A DNA stretch of 64,000 bases from Stomoxys calcitrans (Eukaryota > Arthropoda > Insecta > Diptera > Muscidae). The notes beneath the pieces were generated by a model. That model saw only the letters and a list, made by a program, of their open reading frames with translations. It did not search any database and was not told the origin of the DNA. Shown piece after piece: positions 10,902 to 21,009 of this stretch (position 1 is its first letter; each line of letters begins with the position of its first letter). The DNA is taken from NCBI RefSeq assembly GCF_963082655.1, contig NC_081553.1, positions 47,852,541 through 47,916,540 of the forward strand, read 5' to 3'. Made by a program: the position numbers and the translations under genes.

Positions 10902-12486
10902 AAAACAGGTAAACGTGTGCTAAGTTCAGCCGGGCCGCATCTTATATACCCTCCACCACAGATCGCATTTGTCGAGTTCTTTAGCCGATATCTCTTTTAA
11001 GGCTAACAATGAATATTGAATAAGATTTGTTATGCTATTGGAGCCATATCAAGTTATAGACCGATTCGGACCATAAATGAATGCTGAACATTGCAGAAGT
11101 CATTGTGTAATATTTCTGTTCATTCGGATAGGAATTGCGCCTTGTAGGGGCTCAAGAAGCAAAATCGGGAGATGGGTTTATATGGGAGCTGTATCAAGCT
11201 ATTGATAGATTCGCAAACGTATGTTGAAGATAATGGGAGAAGCCGTTGTACAAAGTTTCAGCCTAATCGGGCGAGAATTGCGCCCTCTAGAGGCTCAAGA
11301 ATTCAAGATCCCAGATCGGTTTATATGGCAGCTATATCAGGTTATGAAAACGATTTCAACCATATTCGGCTCAGTTGTTGGAAGTCGTATTAAAACACCT
11401 CATGCAAAATTTCAGCCAAATCGGATAAGAATTGCGCCCTCTAGAGGCTCAAGAAGACAAGATCCCAGATCGGTTTATATTGCAGCTATATCAGGTTATG
11501 TACCGATTTGAACCATACTTAACACAGTTGTTGAAAGTGATACCAAAACACCACGTGTCAAATTTCAGTCTAATCGGACGAGAATTGCGCCCTCTGGAGG
11601 CTCAAGAAGTCCAGATCCAAGATCGGTTTATATGACAGATATATAAGGTTATGGACCGATTTAAATCATACTTACCATAGTTGTTGGAAGTTATAACCAA
11701 ACACATCGTGCAAAATTTCAGCTAAATCAGATGAGAATTGCGCTTTCTATTGGCTCAAGACCCCAGATCGGTTTATATGGCAGCTATGTCATTTTATGTA
11801 CCGATTTGCAACATAGTTGGCAGAGTTATTGGAAGTCATAACAAAATACCTCGTGCAAAATTTCAGCCAAATCGGATGAGTATTGCGCGCTCTATTGGCA
11901 AACATGGACCGATTTGAATCATACTTAACATAGTTGTCAGAAGTGATACCAAAACAGAAGTGCAAAATTTCAGTCAAATCGGATAAGAATTGCGCCCCCT
12001 AGAGGCTCAAGAAGTCAAGACTCCAGATCGGTTTATATGACAGCTATATCAGGTTATGTGCCGATTTGAACCATACTTAACACAGTTGTTGGAAGTGCTA
12101 CCAAAACACCACGTGTCAAATTTCAGTTAAATCGGACGAGAATTGCGCCCTCTAGAGGCTCAAGAAGTCAAGACCCAAGATCGGTTTATATGAAAGCTAT
12201 ATCAAAACATGGACCGATTGGGCCCATTTACAATCCCAACCGACCTACACTAATAGGAAGTGTGTGTGTAAAATTTCAAGCGGCTAGCTTTACTCCTTCG
12301 AAAGTTAGCGTGCTTTCGACATACAGACAGACGGACGGACGAACAGACGGACGGACATGGCTAGATCGAGTTAAAATGACATGACGATCAAAAATATATA
12401 TACTTTATGGGGTCTCAGACTATATATCGGGGTGCTACAGAATGAGGAAATTAGTATACCCCCATCCTATGGTAAATGGTATAAAA
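10902..12486 (-). mobile_element. Helentron-like element HLE-4, both ends, nested in HLE-5
   Basis: Minus-strand HLE. The 3' end AACAGGTAAACGTGTGCTAAGTTCAGCCGGGCC lies at 10903 and the 'ATATACCCTCCACCACAG' box at 10946. Subfamily-A units cover 11040-12210, with the anchor 'GAATTGCGCCCTCTAGAGG' near 11275, 11430, 11583 and 12140. The unique leader is at 12215-12310, the GACG tract at 12322-12358 and the 5' end TATACCCCCATCC at 12455-12486 (complement). Neighbouring units carry deletions near 11750-11910. It is flanked by A-runs on both sides. Confidence 0.8.
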
Positions 12487-14625
12487 ATAGAGATATTGAG
12501 CTGAAACTTTGCACAGACTATTTTTCTCTTTCATAAGCAGGTTAAGTTCGAAAATGGGCTATATCGGCCTATATCTTGATATAGCCCCTATATAGACCGA
12601 TTCGCCGATTTAGGGTCTTAAGCCCATAAAAGCCACATTTATTACACGATTTTGCTGAAATTTGGGTCAGTGAGTTGTGTTGGGCCCTTCGAAGTCTTTC
12701 TTCAATTTGGCCCATATCGGTCCAGATTTGGATATAGGTGCCATATAGACCGATCTCTCGGTTTAAGGTCATGGGCCCATAAAAAGCGCATTTATTGTCC
12801 GATTTTGCCAACATTTGGGACAGTGAGTTGCGTTGGGCACTTTGGCATCCTTCGTCAATGTGGTCTAGATCGGTCCAGATTTGGATAAAGCTGCCATATA
12901 GACCGATCTCTCGATTTAAGGTTTTTTGCCCATAAAAAGCGCATTTACTGTCCGATTTTGCCAAAATTTGGGACAGTGAGTTGTGTTAGGCCCTTTGACA
13001 TCCTTCGTCAATTTGGCCCAGATCGGTCGAGATTTGGATATAGCTGCCATATGGACCGATTTCTCGTTTTGAAGTCTTCGGCCCATAAAAGCAACATTTA
13101 TTATCCCTTTTTTCTGAAATTTGGGACAGCAAGTTGTGTTAAGCCCTTCGACAACCTTCTTCAATTTGGCCCATATCGGTTCAGATTTGGATATAGCTGC
13201 CATATAGACCGATCCACCGATTTAGGGTCTTAAGCCCATAGAAGCCACATTTATTATCCGATATTGCTGAAATTGGGGACAGTGAGTTGTGTTAGGCCCT
13301 TTGACATCCTTCTTAAATTTGGCCCAGATCGGTCCAGATTTGGATATAGCTGCCATATACGCCGATCCGCCGATTTAGGGTCTTAGACCCATAAAAGCCA
13401 CATTTATTATCCGATTTTGCTGAAATTTGGGACAGTGAGTTGCGATAGGCCCTTTGGCATCCTTCTTAAATTTGGCCCAGATCGGTCGAGATTTGAATAT
13501 AGCTGCCATATAGACCGATCCTCCGATTTAGGGTCTTAGGCCCCTAAAAGCCACATTTATTATCCAATTTTGCTGAAATTTGGGACAGTGAGTTGCGTTA
13601 GGCCCTTCGACATGCTTCTTCAATTTGGTCTAGATCGGTCCAGATTTGCATATAGCTGCCATATAGACCGATCTCTCGATTTAAGGTTTTTTGCCCATAA
13701 AAAGCGCATTTACTGTCCGATTTTGCCAAAATTTTGGACAGTGAGTTGTGTTAGGCCCTTTGACATTCTTCGTCAATTTGGCCCAGATCGGTCCAGATTT
13801 GGATATAGCTGCCATATAGACCGGTCCTCCGATTTAGGGTCTTAGGCCCATAAAAGCCACATTTATTATCCGATTTTGCTGAAATTTGGGACAGTGAGTT
13901 ATCTTAGGCTCCTTGACATCCTTTTTCAATTTGGTCTAGATTTGGATATAGCTGCCATATAGACCGATCCGCCGATTTAGGGTCTTAGGCCTATAAAAGG
14001 GGCATTTATTGTCCGATTTTGCCAAAATTTGGCGCAGTGAATAGTGTTAGGCCTCTCGACCTCCTTCTTCAATTTGGCCCAGATCTGTCCAGGTTTGAAT
14101 ATAGCTGCCATATAGACCGATCTCTCGATTTAAGTTCTTGCGCCCATAAAAGGCGCATTTGTTGTCCCATGTCGTAAGTAAGTTGTCTTGTGCCCTTCGA
14201 CATCCTTCTTCAATTTGGCCCAAATCGGTCCAGATTTGAATATAGCTGCCATATAGACCGATATCTCGATTTATGGTTTTAGCCCCGATTTCACTGAAAT
14301 TTAACAGAGTGTCTTATGTTAGACTTTTCGACATCCGTGTCTTATATGTTTCAGATCGGTTTATTTTTAGATATAGCTTCAACAAAGACCAATATTTTGT
14401 TATAAACAATTGAATAATGACTTGGACTTATTATTGGGTTGCCCAAAAAGTAATTGAGGATTTCTCATATAGTATGGTCCAAATATGGTCCAAATCGGAA
14501 CATATTTCGATATTACTGGGTATGCATTTTTCACCGGATTTTTACGAATGGCGATTTACTTATATACCCGAGGTGGTGGATATCCAAAGTTCGGCCCGGC
14601 CAAACTTAATGCCTTTTTACTTATT
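12487..14625 (+). mobile_element. Body and 3' end of HLE-5 (long subfamily-B array)
   Basis: Starts 'TAGAGATATTGAGCTGAAAC', the sequence that normally follows the GTCY tract. About twelve subfamily-B units follow, with 'ATAGACCGAT' landmarks near 12590, 12752, 12898, 13205, 13510, 13663, 13817, 13957, 14113 and 14257. The 3' domain is typical: 'CACCGGATTTTTACGAATGG' (14533), CGAGGTGGTGGATATCC (14569), the hairpin AAGTTCGGCC/GGCCAAACTT and CTTTTTACTTATTTT. Long frames such as 12652-12888 and 13570-13845 repeat every 51 residues and are array readings. A mariner tip interrupts it at 14434. Confidence 0.8.
14434..14472 (+). mobile_element. Solitary mariner terminal fragment inside HLE-5
   Basis: TTGGGTTGCCCAAAAAGTAA begins directly after a TTA and continues for about 39 bp of the left end of the mariner/MITE family seen at 16532 and 51364. 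HLE sequence then resumes (TATGGTCCAAATATGG). The rest of the transposon is absent. Confidence 0.8.
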
Positions 14626-15884
14626 TTTAGTTACAAATTTCTGACATTTTATTTTGTTTAATTATTGTTGTTCCTATTGACATAAACTTTATTTTTGCTT
14701 CTCTCATAAAGTGTCTCCAATTTCCCCCTCATTGCTATGCTAACAATAAAAATGCCTTTATCGTTTAATATGCAACAGGGCCGTAAAACCATTTCACTGG
14801 AACCCACAGTAATTCAATGCAAGGAATAGAGTAGAAGTGACAAAACAAAAAAAAAAACGAAATTAGTTGTTATTTGTTAAAGGATGTTGTTGTTGATAAA
14901 CAGTTAGGGGGTTCTCTGCTACAACACGACCAATTTCGTTTCCCTTGGCTGTTTCCAAAGGCAAACAATTCAATTACGGAGTTTCTTGTAAGTTTGCTTT
15001 GTGTTTGTCGCCTGACGCCTTTTGGCCCTTGTTTAGCCTTCCCCCTATTCCGCTGTCTCGCACACTTACCAACAAGTTCAAAGGAAACCGGAAATCAAAA
15101 GTAGTGGCTGTGAAAGGCACTCGTTTCTATTTAACATATCCCAACACCCCCTCCTCCGCCCACCCATGTGTTGACGACAGCTAGGGACTGCTAAGAGCTA
15201 TGACTGTATTTACTCATGTTCGCCTGAAGTTGGCAGGATCGGTGCTAAAGTAGGAGACGTCAACAAATATATTCACAATCGTATTGATGGCATCCAAGTG
15301 AGGAAAGTGTTAATGAACTTTAAGTTTTTGTTTGGGTGAATTTGTGTGAAATACTTCAATATATTGGTGTTTATATGAAATTTGGAAGTTTTCAGGGAGA
15401 AATGGGGAATTTTGTGTTATTTAAAGAATTTAAAAGTCTTTTGGGTTTGGTTATACCATTTTTCGAGCAAACTTATATCCCCTTTTAGAGCACCATAACT
15501 CCTTTAATAAAGGAAATATTGTTCTTTATCCCTCTTGAATTATTAACTAAAGCTTTGCAAAATAATTAAATTACTTCCACTTAAAAAGCAATAAAGACAT
15601 GCATTTCAATTGAGCAGTAATTAATTTACAAGAATATGGAAAACCGCCAAAGAGTATTGAGGACAACGCACAAGTACCAAAAGCCATTAAAGTCAACCAC
15701 CTACGAAACAGTCAAGAAAATATATGTTGCACAGTATGTAGGAGCATGCAGTTGATTCAGTTGAAGGCGACTTTGTTCTGGGTGGCGTATGAGTATTGCA
15801 TTTCAAAATAAATTTCACATGCATCACTCATACGTCACAATGTTCCAGGCAAAACTCAAAAACTAGAAAAATTTACCAATTTAC
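14626..15884. other. Single-copy-looking stretch without recognisable gene
   Basis: AT-rich, with an A-run at 14848-14860. Frames of 75-79 codons at 14874-15184 and 62 codons at 15796 show no recognisable domain. Nothing can be supported as a gene. Confidence 0.55.
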
Positions 15885-16030
15885 CTATGGCCTAAGACCA
15901 AAAATCGCCAGTCTGATCTACATGGCAGCTATATATCTATATATGGTCCGATTTTGCTCGGTCAAGAACTTTATTTACCTATGAAAGAAATACGCCTATG
16001 TGTCAAATTTCAGCTCTATATATGTATTGG
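15885..16030 (-). repeat. Isolated degenerate HLE unit
   Basis: One eroded unit: 'GGCCTAAGACCAAAAATCGCCAGTCTGATCTACATGGCAGCTATAT' followed by 'TGTCAAATTTCAGCTC'. It matches subfamily B read on the minus strand; there are no termini. Confidence 0.55.
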
Positions 16031-16199
16031 TAAAGGATAAAGTGCGATTACAACTGACCGACACACAGGGCCCATATTAAAAGGGCCCTTAAAAAAGTTT
16101 GGCTTGAAAACTGAAAACTCTTTTAGGGGTTTGTCTCTACGGGAAAGGAAATCAGCCCAAGAAAAACCCTGAATGACCGGGGAGACTTGACACTTTGGG

Positions 16200-16531
16200 A
16201 AAGAGGTCCCCAGAGCACGTCGTAAGAAAATGGAAGTATATTGGGATATCCGACCCATTAATATCCGGATTATATGCAGCTATGAGACCTAAGGCGATGG
16301 GAGTATGGATTAAGGATGGGATCAACTCATACCATCGCGGTATAATCGAGGCGACGATAGGAAACTTGGAAGGAAGGGAAATGGTTTTCGATCGGATACC
16401 TGAGATGACACTTGAGGTCGAGAGCGAGACACTGCTGCCAGCGGCACAGTCTTGGATTGACGGAACCTATCCGAAAGATCATGTTACACGGATGGATCAA
16501 AGTTAGAGAACAGAGTAGGCCTGGGATTCTA
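16200..16531 (+). pseudogene. LINE fragment: region between RT and RNase H plus RNase H start
   Basis: A plus-strand reading gives '...AAMRPKAMG...IIEATIGNLE...LLPAAQSWID', the same segment as the minus-strand LINE at 35867-36690 ('AAMRLKAMG', 'MIEAKIGNLE'). After a frameshift near 16480 it reads CYTDGSKLENRVGLGF, the start of an RNase H domain with its first catalytic Asp (TDGS). This arrangement (RT, spacer, RNase H) fits I/LOA-like non-LTR retrotransposons. The frame is cut by a MITE at a TA after the Phe codon and resumes at 16753. The copy is dead. Confidence 0.75.
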
Positions 16532-16752
16532 TTGGGTTGCCCAAAAAGTAATTGCGGATTTTTCATATAGTCGGCGTTGACAGATTTTTTCACAGCTTGT
16601 GACTCTGTAATTGAATTCTTTCTTCTGTCAGTTATCAGCTGTTACTTTTAGCTTGCTTTAGAAAAAAAGTGTAAAAAAAGTATATTTGATTAAAGTTCAT
16701 TCTAAGTTTCATTAAAAGTGCATTTACTTTCTTTTAAAAAATCCGCAATTAC
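16532..16752. mobile_element. Mariner MITE inserted in a LINE RNase H domain, right TIR truncated
   Basis: The left end TTGGGTTGCCCAAAAAGTAA follows TA (16530-16531). The interior 'GTCGGCGTTGACAGATTTTTTCACAGC' ... 'AGCTTGCTTTAGAAAAAAAGTG' ... 'GCATTTACTTTC' matches the 235-bp MITE at 51364 in opposite orientation. It ends at TCCGCAATTAC, so the last 17-19 bp of the right TIR are missing. Confidence 0.88.
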
Positions 16753-16850
16753 ATTGAGAACCCAGAGACTGAGATCTATTTTAGACAGTCAGACCATAAT
16801 ACGATCCTGCAGGCGGAGATCCGGGCAATCATGGAAGGCGTGAGGTGGTG
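16753..16850 (+). pseudogene. LINE fragment: RNase H continuation after the MITE
   Basis: Reads IENPETEIYF...[20 protein letters not shown]. It contains the conserved QAEI (second catalytic acidic residue) of the RNase H domain and joins in register with the GLGF at 16531 when the MITE is removed. The reading is lost at about 16850, where minus-strand ATP synthase beta sequence begins. Confidence 0.75.
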
Positions 16851-17200
16851 TGGCCCTTCTTGGTGATGGTAATGCATTCCTGCATAGAACCCATTTCAGT
16901 GACCAAAGTTGGTTGGTAACCGACAGCAGATGGAATACGACCCAAAAGGGCAGACACCTCAGAACGAGCCTGGATGAAACGGAAAATGTTGTCAATGAAA
17001 AGCAATACATCTTGACCTTTTCGGCCACCGAAGTATTAAGCAATAATCAAACCAATCAAAGAGACACAGACACGGACTCCAGGGGGTTCGTTCATTTGAC
17101 CGTAGACAAGAACTACCTTGGTTGGTCTTGTCCTTAAGGGAAATGACACCAGATTCAATCATTTCATTGTACAAATCGTTACCTTCACAGCGAATATGTA
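16848..17200 (-). pseudogene. ATPsynbeta-like pseudogene: ATP synthase subunit beta retropseudogene, C-terminal part
   Basis: On the minus strand from 17200 the sequence reads EGNDLYNEMIESGVISLKDK, then after a frameshift [41 protein letters not shown] and TITKKG. These are hallmark stretches of the mitochondrial F1-ATPase beta subunit (catalytic region and 'DNIFRF' Walker B segment). A stop lies in the segment before GGRKGQDV. No intron is visible across about 350 bp, so it is best read as a processed copy. It continues the segment at 18141-18575, from which it is separated by a mariner. Not functional. Confidence 0.88.
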
Positions 17201-18140
17201 TTGGGTTGCCCAAAAAGTAATTGCGGATTTTTCAGGTCGGCCAAATGAAGTTGATGATGATCAAATCAAAGCATTAATCGAATTGGATCGTCATGTAACT
17301 GAGCGTGAGATAGGAGAGAAGTTAAATATACCAAAATCAACCGTATATTATCACATAAAAAGTCTTGGACTGGTGAAAAAGCTTGATATTTGGGTACCAC
17401 ATGTATTGAAAGAAATTCATTTAACAAACCAAATCAACGCTTGTGATATGCACCTTAAACGCAATGAATTCGATCCGTTTTTAAAACGAATCATAACTGG
17501 AGATGAAAATGGATTGTTTACAACAACGTTAGTCGAAAACGATCATGGTCCAAACATGGTGAACCAGCTCAAACCACTTAAAAGGCTGATATCCACCAAA
17601 AGAAGGTTATGCTGTCTGTTTGGTGGGATTGGAAGGGTGTGGTATATTTTAAGCTGCTTCCAAGGAACCAAACGATTAATTCGGATGTTTACTGTCAACA
17701 ATTGGACAAATTGAATACAGCCATCAAGGAGAAGCGACCAGAATTGGTAAATCGTAAAGGTGTCATATTCCACCAGGACAACGCTAGACCGCACACATCT
17801 TTGGTCACTCGCCAAAAACTGAGTGAGCTTGGCTGGGAACTTTTGATGCATCCACCATATAGCCCCTGACCTTGCACCATCAGACTACCATTTATTTGCA
17901 GAACTCCTTAAATGGTAAAACTTTCGGCAATGATGAGGCTATAAAATCGCACTTGGTTCAGTTTTTTGCAGATAAAGGCCAGAAGTTCTATGAGCGTGGA
18001 ATACTAAATTTACCAGGAAGATGGCCAGGAAGATCGAACAAAATGGCAATTATATATTTGATTAAAGTTCATTTTAAGTTTTATTAAAAATGCATTTACT
18101 TTCTTTTCAAAAATCCGCAATTACTTTTTGGGCAACCCAA
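17201..18140 (+). mobile_element. Internally deleted mariner (about 940 bp) flanked by TA
   Basis: Terminal inverted repeats TTGGGTTGCCCAAAAAGTAA... (17201) and ...TTACTTTTTGGGCAACCCAA (to 18140) are flanked by TA on both sides (17199-17200, 18141-18142). The left TIR joins directly to the middle of the transposase, so the 5' UTR and about the first third of the gene are gone. The right end (ATTTGATTAAAGTTCATTTT...GCATTTACTTTC) is the sequence found in the MITEs, identifying this as a less deleted relative of them. It sits inside the ATP synthase beta pseudogene. Confidence 0.92.
17236..18010 (+). pseudogene. Mariner transposase remnant
   Basis: Tc1/mariner-type DDE transposase, which would cut and rejoin DNA at the TIRs. 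In order: a GRPNEV start, a helix-turn-helix region 'EREIGEKLNIPKSTVYYHI', the linker motif WVPH, the first catalytic Asp in ITGDEN (17502), a frameshift near 17600-17610, the second Asp in HQDNARPH (17777) and HPPYSP. One extra C in the run at 17862-17866 shifts the frame just before DLAPSDYHLF, whose third Asp (17883) is in another frame. The tail FFADKGQKFYERGI follows. The spacing fits a D,D34D mariner of the mellifera/capitata-like group (weak assignment). Not functional. Confidence 0.9.
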
Positions 18141-18575
18141 TAGTAACCACCATCAGCTTTGGCTACATTGTTGATAAGTTCCATAATCAATATAGTGCAG
18201 CACTGCCGAATAAACCAATCTTACCACCTTTGGCGTAGCAAGCAAGCAAATCAACGACATTGATACCAGTTACCAAGATTTTTTGTTCAACGTTCATGTT
18301 CACGAACTCGGGGGCTTCAGCATGAATGTGAGCGGTCTCGTCAGTGTGGATGGGACCACGTCCATCGAAAGTTTCAGCACCGACAAGGATACAAATGGGG
18401 AAGCCAGTATCGATGATTTTGTGTTCACGCACCAAACCCTCAATACCATCGATAGCAATGGTGTTCTCACCCAAATGCTGAGCTACTTCTATTCTCAAAC
18501 GGGGAGTACGGTAATTGATCCTCGAATTGTATATAGACGACGGCAAGGATGATAGCCACAGTTTTGCCACTGTTT
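18141..18575 (-). pseudogene. ATPsynbeta-like pseudogene: ATP synthase subunit beta retropseudogene, N-terminal part
   Basis: The minus strand reads [29 protein letters not shown], then [20 protein letters not shown] and [10 protein letters not shown]. These are recognisable stretches from the beta-barrel and start of the nucleotide-binding domain. The P-loop GGAGVGKT is destroyed: GLFGSAAL is followed by a deletion and the frame shifts into the 'MELINNVAKA' equivalent. Part of the hinge between 'VGAETF' and 'GRGPIH' is also lost. It ends at the TA used by the mariner and resumes at 17200. It is uninterrupted by introns, consistent with a LINE-mobilised mRNA copy. Confidence 0.9.
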
Positions 18576-20990
18576 GTATGGGAGCTATATCAGTTTATGG
18601 ACCGATTTGAAACATATTTGATACAGTTGGAAGTCATAACAACACGCCACCTGCAAAATTTCTGCCAAATTGGCGCCCTCTAGAAGGTTAAAGACAGATT
18701 TAAACCATACGAGGCACAATTGTTGTAAGTCAAACCAAAACTCCACCCACAAAATTTAAGCCAGATCGGATAAGAATTGCGAACTTTAGAGGCTCAGGAA
18801 ATCAAATCGGGAGATTGGCTTATATGGGAGCCTAGCACAGTTATTGGAAGTCACAACATAGCGCCACGCACAACATTTCAGCCAATTCGAAATACAATTG
18901 CGCCCTCTAGGGGGTTAAGAAGTCAAATCTGAAGATAGATTTTATGGGTAATTTGTAAGGCCATGTGCCAATTTAGACCATACCAAGGGCAGTTGTTGAA
19001 AGTCATAACCAAATGCCATTTGCAAAATTTCAGCTTGATCGGATACAAATTGCGCCCTCTAGAGGTGCAAAAATTCAAATCAGGAGATTGCCACTGTTGT
19101 TGCAAGTCATAACAGAACACCAAGTGCGAAATTTTAGTTAAATCCGATAAGAATTGTGCCCTCTAGAGGCTCAAAAATTCAAATCGGGAAATTCATTTAT
19201 ATGGTATCTACATTAGGTTATAGACCAATTTAGACCACACCTAGCACAATTGTTGGAAGTCATGACGAAACGCCATGTGCAATTTTTCAGAAAAATTGGA
19301 TAGGAGTTGAGCCTTTTAGAGGCTCAAGAAGCCAAATCGGGAGATTGCGCCCTCTAGGGGGTCAAGAAGTCAAAACGGAAGATTATATGGGGGCTATGTC
19401 AGGCCATGAGCCAATTTAGACCCTACCTAGCACAGCTGTTGGAAGTCATAACGAAATGCTACTTGCAAAATATCAGTCGGATAAAACTAGCGCCATCTAG
19501 AGGCTTAAGAAGTCAAATTGAGCGATCGGCTTCAATGGTGGCTATATCAAGTTATGGATCAATTTAAACATATCCAGCACAGTGATTGAAAGTCATTAAA
19601 AAAAAACGCCACGTGCAATTTTCAGCCAACTGAGATAAAAATTGCGCCCTCTAGAGGTCCAAGAAGTCATATTGTGAGATCGGCTTCTATGGAAGCTATA
19701 TAAGGTTATGGAATACCTGGCACTGTTGTTGCAAGTCATAACAGAACGCCACGGGCAAAATTTCAGTAAAATCGGATAAGAATTGCGCCCTCTAGAGTTT
19801 CAAAATGTCAAACCGGGAGATCGTCTACTAAGCGAATTATATCAGGTTGACTCAAAATGTCAGAACAAAAGTTCGGTTTATCTGGGAGCTATATCAAGTT
19901 ATAGACCAATTTTGAACATTCCTGGTACAGTTGTTGAAAGTCATAACAAAACACCACCTCCATAATTTCAGCCAAATCGGATAAGAATTGCTCCCAATAA
20001 AGACTCAAAAAGTCAAATCGGGAGATCGGCTTATGTGGAAGATTTATCTGGTTCTGTAGCAATTTTAGACCATGCCTGGCACAGCTGTTGGTGGTCATTA
20101 TAAAACTCCACGTACAACATTTCAATCAATTCGAAATACAATTGCGCCCTCTAGGTGGTCAAGAAGTCAAATTGGAAGATTCGTTTATTTGGGGTCGATA
20201 TCAGGCCATGAGCCAATTTAGACCCTACCTAGCACAGCTGTTGGAAGTCATAACGAAATGCTACTTGCAAAATGTCAGTCGGATAAAACTAGCGCCATCT
20301 ATAGGCTCAAGTAATCAAATTGAGCGATTGGCTTGAATGGTGGCTACATCAAGTTATGAATCAATTTGAATCACACCTAGCACCGTTGTTGGAAGTCATA
20401 ACAAATCGCCACGTGCAATTTTTCAGCCAACTGGGATAAAAATTGAGCCCTTTAAAAGCTCAAAAAGTCAAGTCAGGAGATTAGTTTATATGGGATCTAC
20501 ATCAGGTTATAGACCAACTAACACCACATCTAGCACAGTTAATGGAAGGTGTAACAAAACGCCACGTTCTAAATTTCAGTCAAATCGCCTAAGAATTGCG
20601 CCCTCTAGCGGCTTAAAAATTTAAATCGGCACACCGGCTCTTATGGGAGCCATTTCAGGTTGTTGACCAATTATAAATAAATCTGGAGATTGACTTCTAT
20701 GGGAGCTATATCAAGCTATAGACTCCATTGGATCATGGTTAGATAAGGTAAGAGTGGCAGTCCTTTATAGACTCACTTAGACAATTTCGAGTCCATTGTG
20801 ATACCACAGTAGCGACAGACCAAGGCTTCTGGCGGGAATCGAAACCACGACCCCTGAACTGGTAATCCTACCATGCGATCAACTCGTCCCGGTAGCAGAG
20901 TTTAGACCCAATTAGACCATACTTGGTGTAAATTTTCAGACAAATCGAATAAGAACTGCATCCTTAAGAAGGTCAAAAATTGAGAACGAG
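18565..20990 (-). repeat. Old subfamily-A array with higher-order structure
   Basis: About fifteen eroded subfamily-A units (CGCCCTCTAG landmarks at about 18663, 18901, 19051, 19150, 19345, 19490, 19645, 19785, 20140, 20290, 20585) without either HLE terminus. Spacing varies because of internal deletions. A block with private variants (CCATGAGCCAATTTAGACCC...ATGCTACTTGCAAAAT) occurs at 19404 and again at 20206, an 802-bp offset. The block 'CAATTCGAAATACAATTG' at 18883 recurs at 20127. A second SINE family lies within it at 20725-20895. Confidence 0.75.
20725..20895 (-). mobile_element. tRNA-derived SINE of a second family (SINE-2)
   Basis: On the minus strand a tRNA-like head reads CTACCGGGACGAGTTGATCG, then GCATGGTAGG and GTCGTGGTTTCGATTCCCG, a near-match to the B box with one extra T. 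After GCCAGAAGCC comes a 3' region 'TGTGGTATCACAATGGAC...CTAAGTGAGTCT...GACTGCCACTCTTACC'. That 3' region closely resembles the 3' end of the LOA-type LINE at 29743-29805, suggesting that this SINE uses that LINE's machinery. The insertion is inside an HLE array. Confidence 0.7.
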
Positions 20991-21009
20991 AATTCGGGAA
21001 TTCCTCATC

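Noticed and set aside
12569..13845. Apparent repetitive proteins such as those reading KFGTVSCVRPFDIL...DRSRFGYSCHIDRS (also 41998-42315, 47792-48931, 60191-60835)
   Set aside because: The HLE unit is 153 bp = 51 codons, so any open frame in one unit stays open in the next. The protein period equals the DNA period, the frames end at random indels, and synonymous-site constraint is not apparent.
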